NCBI GenBank assembly: GCA_028564925.1
Contig: CM053034.1
Coordinates: forward strand, 87,398,282 to 87,462,281
Source: Lithobates sylvaticus
Taxonomy: Eukaryota; Chordata; Amphibia; Anura; Ranidae
Direction: 5' to 3'
Length of the DNA: 64,000 bases
Part shown: positions 1 through 9,792 of the stretch, piece by piece
How the letters are laid out: each line of letters opens with the position of its first letter
Numbering within the stretch: the stretch's first letter is position 1
Notes under the pieces: generated by a model
The model's input: the letters and a program-made list of their open reading frames with translations, nothing else
Told to the model about the DNA's origin: nothing
The model's database searches: none
Program-made: the position numbers and the translations under genes

Positions 1-255
1 CTGTATATCCTTGTCTAAATAAATATGTCATATGCATTTGTTATAGTGTCCATACAAACTTGTAAATTTTTGTAAATTTTACTTCAAATAAATCAACTGT
101 TATTTATGTTTAAGCTTACCAGATACATTATACGTGCAAACGAACTTCGTATCTTTGCATTCACTGCAAAACAAACATAAATTTGTACTTGTTTAAAAGT
201 GTACTGCAAAAGAATTAATTGTAAACAAAACAGCCAAATATTTCCAATGGCTCAC

Positions 256-400
256 CAAACTACACAGGATTCACAAGAGGGTATTTGATCTCCAGGATTA
301 TAGTATTTTCCTGTGTTGTCGTAGCATCCACATACACCTACACATTTCATACTAACGTCCTCAAAAAACGGTTTCTCAGGTGGACATACTGGATAACAAC
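256..400 (-). CDS. Gel-forming mucin, downstream exon of a D3/mucin-domain junction (partial gene)
   Basis: Internal exon of a secreted gel-forming mucin (MUC2/MUC5AC/MUC5B class). These mucins polymerise through von Willebrand D domains to form mucus gels. Read on the minus strand, the exon follows a CTTAG acceptor and ends at a GTGAGC donor. It is 145 nt: 2 nt completing a glycine codon, 47 codons, then TG of a split codon. The peptide begins CYPVCPPEKPFF and contains CVGVCGCYDNTGKYYNPG and SCESC. This matches the conserved mucin pattern GCYPKCPP..PFF...KCV..CGCYD..G.YY..G. Joined to the exon at 1382-1513 it restores the codon for the glycine of VEGCYP, so the intron is phase 1. The phase-2 donor would complete a cysteine if the next exon starts with C or T, as expected in the family. 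I cannot tell which mucin paralogue this is. Otogelin-type proteins are a weaker alternative. Confidence 0.88.
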
Positions 401-1039
401 CTAAGGAGAAGTACAAGACAATATTTCATTCTTACATCATAATTCACCTGCATACAGGTAAAGTAAATATCATTAGAAATTAATTATGTTTACCGCAGTG
501 AGACCGCAGTGATTTTATACCTTTCAAATATTACACTTCTATTGATGCCTTGCTAAAGAAATTGACCAAGGAATTAAAGCTGAACTGTGGGCATGTTATG
601 ATACCCACAAAGGACATGACTCCACTTTGTGTGGAACAAATGCCTTAGGTACTACCTTGTAAATTTGGCAAATGCCAAACCCCCATTTATGTGAAGAGAG
701 AAGAAGAAAAAGTTAAAATAAAATCCATAAGCACTTTGTCCCCCACTTCCTTTCCTTTATACTGCTTATCAGAATAACAAAAGAACTTAGAGGATGGATG
801 AAAGACACAATCCCTCCCAAAGGAAACTTGGGAATAGGGATGAGCAAATCTGTCTGGGTAGTACAGCTCAGGGTTGGGAGAGTCCTGTTTGAAATTCAGC
901 AAACCTGAACTTAGCAGCAAATCCTATTAAAGTCTAGATTAAGTTATATTTTTGCATATAACCGCCCTTACCTCACCAAACTCCTATGGATGCATTACTG
1001 ACATGTATGTGGATAGGGATTTGATATGGACTATACTTA

Positions 1040-1322
1040 CACACAAACTGGCCAATATTGGATATGTTTTACGGTATATTAGAAAGTAAAAAATGATTTT
1101 CTTTTTTGTTGGTCTTTTTTTGTTTATAGCACAAAAAATAAACGCAGTGGGGATCAAATACCACCAAAAGAAAGCTCTATTTGTGGGGAAAAAAATGACA
1201 TCAATTTTATTTGGGTACAGTGTTGCATGACAACACAATTGTCAGTTAAAACAACACAGTGCCGTATCATAAAAAAATGGCCTGGTCATGAGGGGGGGGG
1301 GGGGGGGGTAAATGTTAAGTGG
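1040..1322 (-). repeat. TTAA-flanked frog MITE, truncated copy in the mucin intron
   Basis: The fragment ends at 1322 with AAGTGG followed by TTAA (1323-1326), the terminus seen in many copies across the window. Its internal blocks (AGAGCTTTCTTTTGGTGGT-like, GCGCTATAAA-like, CGGTCATGCAA-like, here reversed) match the intact copy at 27150-28127. The far end is lost near 1040. A poly-G run lies at about 1291-1308. The rest of the intron (401-1039) holds nothing I recognise. Confidence 0.7.
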
Positions 1323-1381
1323 TTAATATTCATTATATTGATTATTTACTTTTAAACATTTGAGTGAACGTGTAAATTTAC

Positions 1382-1513
1382 CTTCCACTTTGACTGCATC
1401 AGATGAACAAACTCCTGATGGGTCCCTACAGGTTTTCATGCAGTGGGGTCCACAGGGTCTATAATGCCACTCACACTCATCTTCATGCTCATTGTAATAT
1501 TCACAGAATGCAG
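1382..1513 (-). CDS. Gel-forming mucin, upstream exon (CEWHY...TCR motif)
   Basis: Second exon of the same mucin gene, 132 nt on the minus strand, between a TTATTACAG acceptor and a GTAAAT donor. It encodes AFCEYYNEHEDECEWHYRPC followed by GPHCMKTCRDPSGVC and VEG. This is the cysteine-rich segment at the end of the D3 assembly in gel-forming mucins, family pattern CD(Y/F)YNP...CEWHY.PCG.PC..TCR.PSG.C. All the conserved cysteines in that stretch are present and there is no stop. The exon ends one base into a glycine codon that the next exon completes. The intron between the two exons is 981 bp (401-1381) and carries a TTAA-type repeat. No upstream exon is visible at higher coordinates in the window, so the 5' part of the gene lies across a very long TE-filled intron or was rearranged away. 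Confidence 0.9.
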
Positions 1514-2065
1514 CTGTAATAAAAGAGAACATGGATATACTGTAACTGTATATGAAACATATTAGGTAATTAATACTATGGTTTCAAAGCCTAGAGAATA
1601 AAAGATGTTGAAGTAAGGAATTTATTTGCTGTATTATTTTGTGGACTTGCGACCTCCATGTTGCTTTTCTGCTGCTGTGTCTTAGCAACTGCAGCTAACC
1701 AGTAATTCCGGAAGGAACTGAGCAACTTCTGCGAATGTGTGTGTATAGTTTTGGGAGATCAGGGTCATTGTTCTCCTGCTCCTGTTGGGACCTGTTCATT
1801 GATAAGAAATAGTGGTAGTATGTTCCACATTGCGGAGCACACCAAAAGAGTACTAAATACTTTCCAACACAGGTCAGGAATCCATGAATCAAAGTCGCTC
1901 CTGAGGAAACTTGGTTGTGAGAAAAAGCGTAGGAGTTAGTGAGATAATTACATTCTGGTTAGAATGCATTTCATTCACATAAGAATGAGGGAATATGAGA
2001 ACTGGGTGAAGTATCTAATGCTGGGACTCAAAACATTTCTTTTATTGTTTTTTGTTATTAAGATT
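1514..2065. other. Upstream mucin intron, no recognised feature
   Basis: AT-rich sequence between the mucin exon and the first LINE. Short open frames on both strands have no recognisable domain and no exon-like splice pairing. I see nothing that supports a gene. Confidence 0.4.
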
Positions 2066-2207
2066 TTACTACCCTGGCCGCACACGGAAATGGCCGCTTA
2101 GAGACTGAGCTCCGCTCATCCACAGAGCAACAATCGGCACCCAGCACAGCTATACAGCCCTCCACACTCCACAGAGACACAACCGAATCCCCCACACCAG
2201 CGGGGAC

Positions 2208-3060
2208 ATGACCCGCGGCAGATCCGACGCCCACGGAGTGCGGAAATTAATTAATTTCTACATAAAGCCGGCCGGAGCCTCTGCCCAAGATGGCACCGGC
2301 AGGGAAGAAGAGCCCACGCCTCAGGCACTGCAAATGGCCTCACTGCTGACGGAGGATCCTTCCTCTGATATGGAGGACTTTGGGGACCAACAGCAACAAG
2401 CAAATCTTTCCCTGGCAGACAGAGGTAAGAGAGCGGCCATCTCTCCAGCACACTCACCCTCTAAATGGCGCTGAGACCTGTAGTGCCACAGCACCAGCTG
2501 ATACCTCTGCCCCACTGGCTGCTTATTCTACAACAGACAACCCTGCCTCAGAACACACACTGAAAGCCATGCTGCTCTCCCTACAAACTGACATGCAGAG
2601 GGAGTTCAGATCCTCAATTAACCACTTACTGGACAGGGTAGATAACATGGAGGACCGTATGGAGCACATAGAGCAGCATCTCTCTGCAGCTACCATTGCT
2701 CATAACACCACGGTTGATATACAAGATGAACACACTGCGGCTATACAACAACTGCGCCTTAAAATCGCAGACCTCGAGGACCGCAGCAGGCGGAACAGCG
2801 TTAAAATCAGGGGAGTGCCTGAAACCATATCACCCCCTGAAATAACACCGTACCTCAGCCATCTGTTACGCAAACTCGTGCTGACACTAACACCGCAAGA
2901 CCTCCTCATAGACAGGGCCCATAGGATCCATAAGCCACAACACCTGCCTGACTCCCTGCACGCCTCAGGGTAAAAGGAGAAGACAGAGTATATTTCTTTA
3001 AAGATCCGGAAGAAGACATTACTTGGCTTGAACAGAGAGAAGCACACAGAGTAAAAGTAT
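2208..3060 (+). pseudogene. LINE no. 1 ORF1 (nucleic-acid-binding coiled-coil protein), broken
   Basis: L1 ORF1p forms a trimeric RNA-binding coat and chaperone for the LINE transcript. Two overlapping frames (2208-2474 and 2380-2973) together cover it, so at least one frameshift is present. The part from 2570 reads as a coiled coil of heptads (LLDRVDNMEDRMEHIEQHL). It leads into LEDRSRRNSVKIRGVPE, the characteristic junction with the RRM. Downstream, DRAHRIHKPQ matches the ..DRAHR.. motif of the same family (compare DRAHRALGPP in the intact ORF1 at 44927-46072). The frame is lost after 2973, and a short continuation (RVKGEDRVYFFKDPEED) is readable to about 3060. The C-terminal domain is not identifiable. 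Confidence 0.8.
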
Positions 3061-3959
3061 GAAGTAACTTTTCTCAAGTCTTGCAGTTATCATTAATACA
3101 TGGGCTATGACTATTGGGGATGAGCTCCCGTTTTACCCTCCCCTTCTTTTTTTGTCCTGCAGGAAAACCTTTTCAGCTCTTCACCTTCACAATCGATGAG
3201 ATGCCACTACATCTCTGCATCCCAGCATATTTGGAACACAGGATCACATCTCAATTGAACTTCAGCCTTACAGACACAAACCCAGGAAATATACTTCTGG
3301 CTTTACATCACAACCACCACCGGAGGTCACTGTTGCTCAATGTCTGCAACGATCCACTAAAGCCTACCTATCTCAAACTAACCTGCATTTTCCTGCTGCT
3401 ATAGGGTCAGACTTTCTCTTTATCCTTTCCAAGTTATTTACTCGGGTCCCAGCTCTTACTGGCAGAAGACAACCGAGTTTACCAGTGGGCACAGTCCTAT
3501 GATGTGTAAGGTTAAACAGTGAAGTTGCACCCCACCTGAAATGCTATGCAACCTGCGTTGGATGCTTATTATCAGCAAATTTTATTATGTATCCTTCATA
3601 TTCATCTACCGCCAGGGCATGCAAGCACTAGCTGCTTCCCCTGGTCTATTAACACAACAATATGTTTTTTTACAGGTTGGACATTGTTGAATAATTGTTG
3701 GCAGTTTTGGGTTTATGCCCACACAAGTGGGGGACAGTGCAGGGCGGGGAGGAGGGGTTTTTAATTTTAAGTTGCTATGAGACACACTGTTATGCTTACG
3801 TACAGGTTAGATACATATGGTACAATGGGGGTACAATGGAAAGCTTGCTTTATTGTTGAGAATTTTCTCTCCACAACCCATGCACTCACCACAGAGATGT
3901 GATGGGAGGACCGGGAAACCTGGAGCTCCACAGTTTCTCCTATTTCATCTATGGCCTCT
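3061..3959 (+). other. LINE no. 1 ORF1-ORF2 spacer
   Basis: About 900 bp without recognisable domains, lying between ORF1 remains and the endonuclease start. The intact LINE at 38940-46225 has a spacer of about 700 bp in the same place. Short open frames here look accidental. Confidence 0.5.
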
Positions 3960-4229
3960 TTAAAATTCCTCCCCTGGAATGTCTGAGGCATGAGGGACAA
4001 AATGAAGAGATTGGCTATTTTCTCCCTGCTTAAAAAACAATATGCCAACGTAATTGTTGAAACACATGCAGAGGGCCAAATACAGAAGGCGCTTAAACAC
4101 CCCTGGATTGGCTGGGTTTATTACTCTGTACATACCACTCACTCACGAGGAGTCTCCGTCCTCATAGCAAAAGCCACCCATTTTGAGCTAGACCCATTGG
4201 GCAGGTATGTGTTTTTGGATGCGACTATA
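3960..4229 (+). pseudogene. LINE no. 1 ORF2, N-terminal endonuclease piece
   Basis: Apurinic-like endonuclease N-terminus. The frame at 3990 reads KRLAIFSLLKKQYANVIVET followed by HAEGQ. This matches K...I...LK....D...(Q)ETH of L1 endonucleases, where the glutamate binds the metal. GVSVLIAK and DPLGRYVFLDATIY follow, as in the family (GV.IL......D..GRYI.L). The frame ends at the Tc1 insertion and resumes at 5833 in the same domain. Confidence 0.8.
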
Positions 4230-4231
4230 TA

Positions 4232-5830
4232 CAGTTTCTCACAAAAAGTGAGTACACCCCTCACATTTTTCTAAATATTTTATTATATCTTTTCATGTGA
4301 CAACCCTGAAGAAATTAAACTTTGCTACAATGTAAAGTAATGAGTGTACAGATTGTATAAGTGTAAATTTGCTGTTCCCTCAAAAAAACTCCACACAGCC
4401 ATTAATGTCTAAACCGCTGGCATCAAAAGTGAGCACACCCTTGAGTGAAAATGTCCAATATTTTCTGTGGCCACCATTATTTTCCAGCACTGCCTTAACC
4501 CACTTGGGCATGGAGTTCACCAGAGCTTCACAGCTTGCCACCGGAGTCCTCTTCCACTTCTCTATGACGACATCACGGAGCTGGTGGATGTTAGAAACCT
4601 TGTACTCCTCCACCTTTCGTTTGAGGATGCCCCACAGATGCTCAATAGGGTTTAGGTCTGGAGACATGCTTGGACAGTCTATCACCTTTACCCTCAGCTT
4701 CTTTAGCAAGGCAGTGGTCATATTGAGGTGTGTTTGGGGTCATTATCATGTTGGAATACTGCCCTTCCGCCGTCTCTGAAGGGAGGGGATCATGCTCTGC
4801 TTCAGTATGTCACTGTACATGTTGGCATTCATGGTTCCCTCAATGAACTGTAGCTCCCCAGTGCTGGCAGCACTCATGCAGCCCCAGACCATGACACTCC
4901 CACCATCATACTTGACTGTAAGCAAGACACACGTGTCTTTGTACTCCTCAGCTGGTTGCCGACACATCCGCTTGACACCATCTGAACCAAATAAGTTTAT
5001 CTTGGTCTCATCAGACCACAGGACATGGTTCTAGTAATCCATGTCCTTAGTCTGCTTGTCTTCAGCAAACTGTTTGCAGGCTTTGTTGTGCATTATCTTT
5101 AGAAGAGGCTTCCTTCTGGGATAACAGCCATGCAGACCAATTTGATGCAGTGTGCAGCATATGCTGACCCGCCACCCCTTCAACCTCTGCGGCAATGCTG
5201 GCAGCACTCATACGTCTATTTCCCAAAGACAACGTCTGGATATGATGCTGAGCATGTGCACTCAACTTCTTTGGTCGACCATGGCGAAGCCTGTTGAGTG
5301 GAACATGTCCTGTTAAACTGCTGTATGGTCCTGGCCACCGTGCTGCAGCTCAGTTTCAGTGTCTTGGCAATCTTCTTATAGCCTAGGCCATCTTTATGTA
5401 GAGCAACAATTCTTTTTTTTTCAGATCCTCAAAGAGTTGTTTGCCATGAGGAGCCATGTTGAACTTCCAGTGACCAGTATGACAGAGTGAGAGCGATAAC
5501 ACCAAATGTAACACACCTGCTCCCCATTCACACCTGAGACCTTGTAATACTAACGAGTCATATGACACTGGGGAGGGAAAATGTCTAATTGGGCCCAATT
5601 TGGACGTTTTCACTTAGGGGTGTACTCACTTTTGTTGCCAGCGGGTTTAGACATTAATGGCTTTGCGTTGATTTATTTTGAGGGGACAGCAAATTTACAC
5701 TGTTATACAAGCTGTACACTCACTAATTTACATTGTAGCAAAGTGTCATTTCTTCAGTGTTGTCACATAAAAAGATATAATAAAATATTTACAAAAATGT
5801 GATGGGTGTACTCACTTTTGTGAGATACTG
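4232..5830 (-). mobile_element. Tc1/mariner transposon (Tc1-like), 1,599 bp, TA target duplication
   Basis: Terminal inverted repeats read CAG(T/A)(T/A)TCTCACAAAA.GTGAG with TACACCC, inward from 4232 and from 5830. The element is bounded by TA at 4230-4231 and 5831-5832, the duplication expected for this superfamily. It sits inside the LINE no. 1 endonuclease, and host sequence continues directly on either side. A subterminal AACGTCCAAATTGGG-type block lies near the right end. A decayed transposase runs on the minus strand. The length is normal for an autonomous Tc1 element. Confidence 0.95.
4380..5457 (-). pseudogene. Tc1-like transposase, broken by frameshifts
   Basis: DDE transposase of the Tc1 family, which cuts and pastes the element at TA sites. 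Reading on the minus strand from ATG at 5457: MAPHGKQLFEDLKKK, then helix-turn-helix residues (KIAKTLKLSCSTVARTIQQF) in the next frame. KKLSAHAQHHIQTL follows near 5270, then VMVWGCMSAASTGEL near 4880 around the second catalytic region. Last comes SPDLNPIEHLWGILKR near 4660, carrying the third acidic residue. The pieces lie in several frames (5613-5383, 5265-5062, 4967-4746, 4721-4380), so there are at least three frame changes. The expected length of about 340 residues fits the span. The copy is non-functional as it stands. Confidence 0.9.
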
Positions 5831-5832
5831 TA

Positions 5833-6061
5833 CAGGGACCCAATCTTGATACTGGCATTCTATGTACCTCCACCATTTAACTCTACAATTTTGACTGAGG
5901 GTTTTAGCTTTATGGCACTACACCCCTCAATTCCAGCTGTCTGGCTGGGTGACTTTAACATCACTCTCAACAATAGTATAGATAAGTTATATAGGACCCA
6001 TCCAACACAACCTCCACCTCGGACCACACGATTTGCTAAGCTAATTGCTGACTTTATATAA
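5833..6061 (+). pseudogene. LINE no. 1 ORF2, continuation of the endonuclease after the Tc1 insertion
   Basis: The frame at 5846 reads ILAFYVPPPF and then AVWLGDFNITLNNSIDKLYR. (G)GDFN is the central metal-binding motif of the L1-type endonuclease. Together with the piece at 3960-4229 it gives about two thirds of the domain. The SDH-containing end and the whole RT are missing. A stop follows at 6059 and the sequence then becomes unrelated. Confidence 0.82.
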
Positions 6062-6654
6062 GAACAATACTAAAAACACTCTAAGCAGCAGAGTCCCTTG
6101 TAATATTGTAGCAGCGCTCTTGTCGTGTATTCAAAAATGGCAAGCTTCAATATGAATGTTCATTTATGGAATAATATTGCGATGCAGTTCAGTAGTTTCT
6201 TATGGTAAAATTGATTGTGAAGAAAACACCTTCCACCAAACACTTCACCACGTGAGATGATCTCCCCTTTGGGGGTGCACTCACCACATATGCAGATAAA
6301 ATACGCCTTTAATCTTATCACTGATTCTCCACCACTCTGACAGAACTTCCACCAAACTTATAGCCATATCATGCAAGGATCCAGTATGTCCATGTCGGCT
6401 GCTATTGATGCTTTGAGGTTTCAGAATTAGAGAAGCACGTCCCCCTGGAATGTTCCGCTCCTCTGATTGGATTCTCTGGTTTGGTATTCTGATGCAGGAA
6501 TGGCTCAGGAAAGTCTACTGTGCTGGAGGAGTCAGGGAGGAAGAAGATACACCCATCAGTCACCGCGTCCCCCGAAATATACAGCCTCAGGGTCTCCCCG
6601 TCCTCGGTGCTGCCTTTGTTTCTCTCACGGACAGTGCTGCCATACTAAAATAAT
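6062..6654. other. Unclassified sequence replacing the LINE no. 1 RT domain
   Basis: About 590 bp between the endonuclease and the C-terminal ORF2 remains. It has no RT motif in any frame and no obvious terminal repeats. Given its position it is either an inserted non-autonomous element or filler from a deletion. I do not recognise it. Confidence 0.35.
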
Positions 6655-7698
6655 TTATATGGGGAGACAGCAGACACTAACTACCTTGGAACAAATTAAA
6701 AACCCCACAGATCTTGGCGGGATGGCTCTATCAGACTTTAACAGGTACTATTTAGCTGCACAACTGCCTCAGTTATTCCACGTAGACAAACTTGACAGGA
6801 ACAGGTTGCTAACCTTTTGTGCCCTAAATGGTGACACTCAACAACAGATCCCTTTGTAACTGTTATGCGGGGAGTGGGAAGTGTGGAGAGATGGGGAGAT
6901 CGGCACTCCCTACTTCACCACTACAGACGCGTATGGGAAGTAGTCTGAGACAAGCTCAAAATACCACACCCTCATGACTTCACCCCCTTATGGCATAACA
7001 CAGCTCTCCCCAAGTTCCGATCCATCCCTGATTCAGAGTTGTGGAGCTCCAGGGGAGTGTTCTACCTATTGCACCTCACGTATAACGGGGAGCTAAATAC
7101 CTTTGACAGATTGAAATCCGAGTATGAGTTACCAAACCGAATGCTCTTCAGGTACTTACAAATCCGCAATGCTTTTAGAACCCAATTCCCCTCTGGCAAT
7201 CTCCAATCGGCAACCAATCACCTTATGGAAGTGATTAAAAGACCTGACCCCAAAAAACTGATCTCTATCTTCTATAATATGCTCTTACTCCCCCTGTCCT
7301 CCACATCAGCATATGCATTGTAAGCCAGATGGGAGGGTGACGTGGGACTTAAGGAGGATGAGGAGTGGAGTGATGCCTTAGATACTTACAAAACTAGTAT
7401 CCCCCAAACTATTTGACCGCCTGACCCAGATATATATATTACAGAGCTTACCTCACACCACCTAGGATATCAATACAAAAGATATCAATCTGCCAACTGC
7501 TCAATGTGCAAACAAGATACAGGGACTTTTTACCACTTAATATGGAGCTGTCCAGGAGCACAAGGTTTCTGGACCCAAGTGGTACAGTTTCTGCATGACA
7601 CAATGTGCTCCCCTCTTACGCTGCACCCCAAACCGGGTCTTCTGGGTATATTCCCAGAGCCAGATATGGACAAATTCACTAAAAGCTTCCTAAACTAA
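6655..7698 (+). pseudogene. LINE no. 1 ORF2, C-terminal region with zinc knuckle
   Basis: Several frames cover this. At 6655 the sequence reads (F)IWGRQQTLTTLEQIKNPTDL with GGMALSDFNRYYLAAQL, the conserved thumb motif FIW..K..R....L..P...GG..LP(D/N)...YY.AAQ. At 7100, DRLKSEYELPNRMLFRYLQI matches the family's W...K.....P....F.YLQ(I/L). At 7504, MCKQDTGTFYHLIWSCPGAQ with GFW is the C-terminal CCHC-like motif C..C....GT..H..W.CP....FW. At least three frame changes separate the pieces. The 3' UTR follows to 8156. Confidence 0.82.
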
Positions 7699-8160
7699 AC
7701 ACTATTCTCTGCTTGGAAAGTTATAGCCAGGCAGTGGATGAGATACACCCCATCTGAATTCAATCTTTGGATGGTAGAAGTCAATAATAGTCTACCTTAT
7801 AAAAAACTAACGTATACACACACAGAGGCTGCCCATCCAAATATAACAGAATTTCAGACAGAAGGCCCCTGAAACCTGTAGTTAACCATATGATACTCTG
7901 CTACATGCAATTGACCTCCCAAGACCATTGCTAATAACAGGAGAACATTGTGGGAAAGGAGAATATGTGTATAATGTACCATATAAATTATACTACCTGT
8001 AATGACTTGTGTGTCTCACTTTACTATATTTTGTGATAGGATGTCCTATTGAAATACAGATTTAGTAATTTTGTCAAGTCAAGCATATTTGACATTCACC
8101 CTGCTTATACTTTATCTGTACATTTGTTTTATATTTTGTCCTAATAAAAGACTCTTTTAA

Positions 8161-8478
8161 CCACTTTCAGACCGGACCATTTTGCAGCCTTAAGACCAGA
8201 GGACTTTTTACAATTTGGCACTGTACTAGTTTAACTGGTAATTGCGCGGTCATGCAATGTTGTACCCAAACGAAATTTGCGTCCTTTTTTTCCAACAAAT
8301 AGAGCTTTCTTTTGATGGTATTCGATTGCCTCTGCGATTTTTTATTTTTTGTGATACAAATTGAAAAAGACCAAAAATTTGGAAAAAAATATGATATTTT
8401 CTTCTTTTTGTTATAAGAAGAATCAAATAAACTCAATTTTAGTCATACATTTAAGCCAAAATGTATTCAGCCACATGT
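8161..8478 (+). repeat. TTAA-flanked MITE, left part of a copy
   Basis: Starts right after TTAA (8157-8160) with CCACTTTCAGACCGGACCA and follows the family order: GGCACTG, AATTGCGCGGTCATGCAA, AAATAGAGCTTTCTTTTG, then an AT-rich block. The copy is lost at about 8478, where hAT-related sequence begins. TTAA duplication is used by piggyBac and Kolobok transposons. I cannot decide between them from the termini. Confidence 0.75.
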
Positions 8479-9762
8479 CTGGTATGGATATTCAGGGGAA
8501 GCCTGCGCCAAAATGTAAAAAAAAATGGCGTGTGGTTCCCCCTTTAAAATCCATACCAGACCCTTCAGGTCTGTATGGATTTTAAGGGGAACCCTGCACC
8601 AACATTAAAAAAAAATGGTGTGGGGGTCCCCCCAAAAATCCATACCAGACCCTTATCCGAGCACGCAACCTGGCAGGCCGCAGGAAAAAAGGGGGGATGA
8701 AAGAGCGCCCCCCCCCCCCTCCTGAACCGTACCAGACAACATGCCCTCAACATGGTGAGGGTGCTTTGGGGGTGTTGATGGGGACAAGGGCCTCATGGCC
8801 TCATCCCCACAACCCTTTTCCGGTGGTTGTGGGGGTCTGCAGGCAGGGGGCTTATCAGAATCTGGAAGCCCCCTTTAACAAGGGGACCCCCGATCACCGC
8901 CCCCCCCCTGTGTAAAATGGTAATGTATACCCCTACCATTTCACAAAAAAGTGTAAAAATTGTAAAAACTTACAAGACATGGCTTTGGACAAGTCCTTTA
9001 TAAAAAATTAAAAAATAAAAATGTCCCACAAAGGCCATTCATCTTCTTCTTCTCTTGCTCCAACAGACCAAAAAAAAAAGCTGCATGCCGCCACCGATCC
9101 CCCTCTCAGGTGACAGTTCTTTTATAACTAAGGGCGGGGCCACACAGTGATGTCCCCGGGTGATCAGAGGGGGGGGGGTCACCCAGTTACATCAACAGGT
9201 GGCCCTGCTCCCCTTTGATGTCCCCTCAGGACGAGAGCATGCCCCCCTCTTTTACTGCGGCCTGCCAGGTTGTGTGCTCTGATAAGGGTCTGGTATGGAA
9301 TTTGGGGGGACCCCCATGCAAGTTTTTTTTTTTTTTATTTTGGTTTGAGGTTCCCCTTAATATTCATACCAGACCCAAAGGGCCTAGTAATGGACTGTGG
9401 GGGAATCCCATGCCATTTTTTTCAATGACTTATGTGTATTGCTGGGACCGACAATTCATTATAGCCACGAGTACTTTTAAATCACTTTTTTTCCTTTAGA
9501 AAATACATTTTGTGCAGGGACTGTTGTAAACATGGGAAACATGTGCCTCTTTAAAGGCATACTATAGACACCCCCCTGGTACGAAATTTAAAGGAATATT
9601 TCACTTTAATTGATTCACTTTAAACATTATTAAAATCACTTCTCCCGAAAAAAACTGCCATTTTTAAACCTTTTTTTTTTGCATTGATAATTGTCCCCTG
9701 GGGCAGGACCCAGGTCCCCAAAAACTTTTTATGACAAAAACTTGCATAGAAGTACTTTTGTG
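8479..9762. mobile_element. hAT-related non-autonomous inverted-repeat element, diverged copy
   Basis: An older relative of the palindromic element at 48398-55921. The left half carries the same landmarks: CCATACCAGACCCTT blocks at 8549 and 8640, GCACGCAACCTGGCAGGCCG (near 8658), the ACCGTACCAG motif, and the GCTTATC...GGAAGCCCCCTTTAAC stretch. The centre near 9120-9200 has TTTTATAACTAAGGGCGGGG. The right half (9240-9440) is a shortened reverse copy (GCGGCCTGCCAGGTTG). From about 9450 the sequence resembles the 3'-end region of the 12.9 kb hAT (28150-28420): GGGAAACA.ATG, CTCCCGAAAAAA, TGTCCCCTGGGGCAGGACCC. The right end is cut off by LINE no. 2 at 9763. No clear left terminus. Confidence 0.65.
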
Positions 9763-9792
9763 TTTCAATATTTTTATTGAATTCAAGTTTAA

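Larger units (their letters stand above)
2070..8156 (+). mobile_element. L1/Tx1-type LINE no. 1, decayed, with a Tc1 insertion and RT loss
   Basis: The 5' end near 2070-2085 contains GGAAATGGCCGCTTAGAGAC and CTCCGCTC. These resemble the 5' end of the full-length LINE at 46225 (minus), which reads GGAAAATGGCCGCTTAAG. In order there follow an ORF1 with a coiled coil and RRM start, a spacer, an endonuclease-first ORF2, and a 3' UTR with AATAAA at 8142-8147. A Tc1 transposon (4232-5830) splits the endonuclease. The stretch 6062-6654, where the reverse transcriptase should be, is unrelated sequence, so the RT domain is gone. The 3' end is abutted by TTAA and a MITE at 8157, which hides any target duplication. 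The copy is inactive. Confidence 0.85.

Noticed and set aside
836-900. TAGGGATGAGC at 836 in the mucin intron as a hAT end
   Set aside because: It matches the 11-bp terminus, but no second end, 8-bp duplication or hairpin cluster could be found, so it was not annotated.
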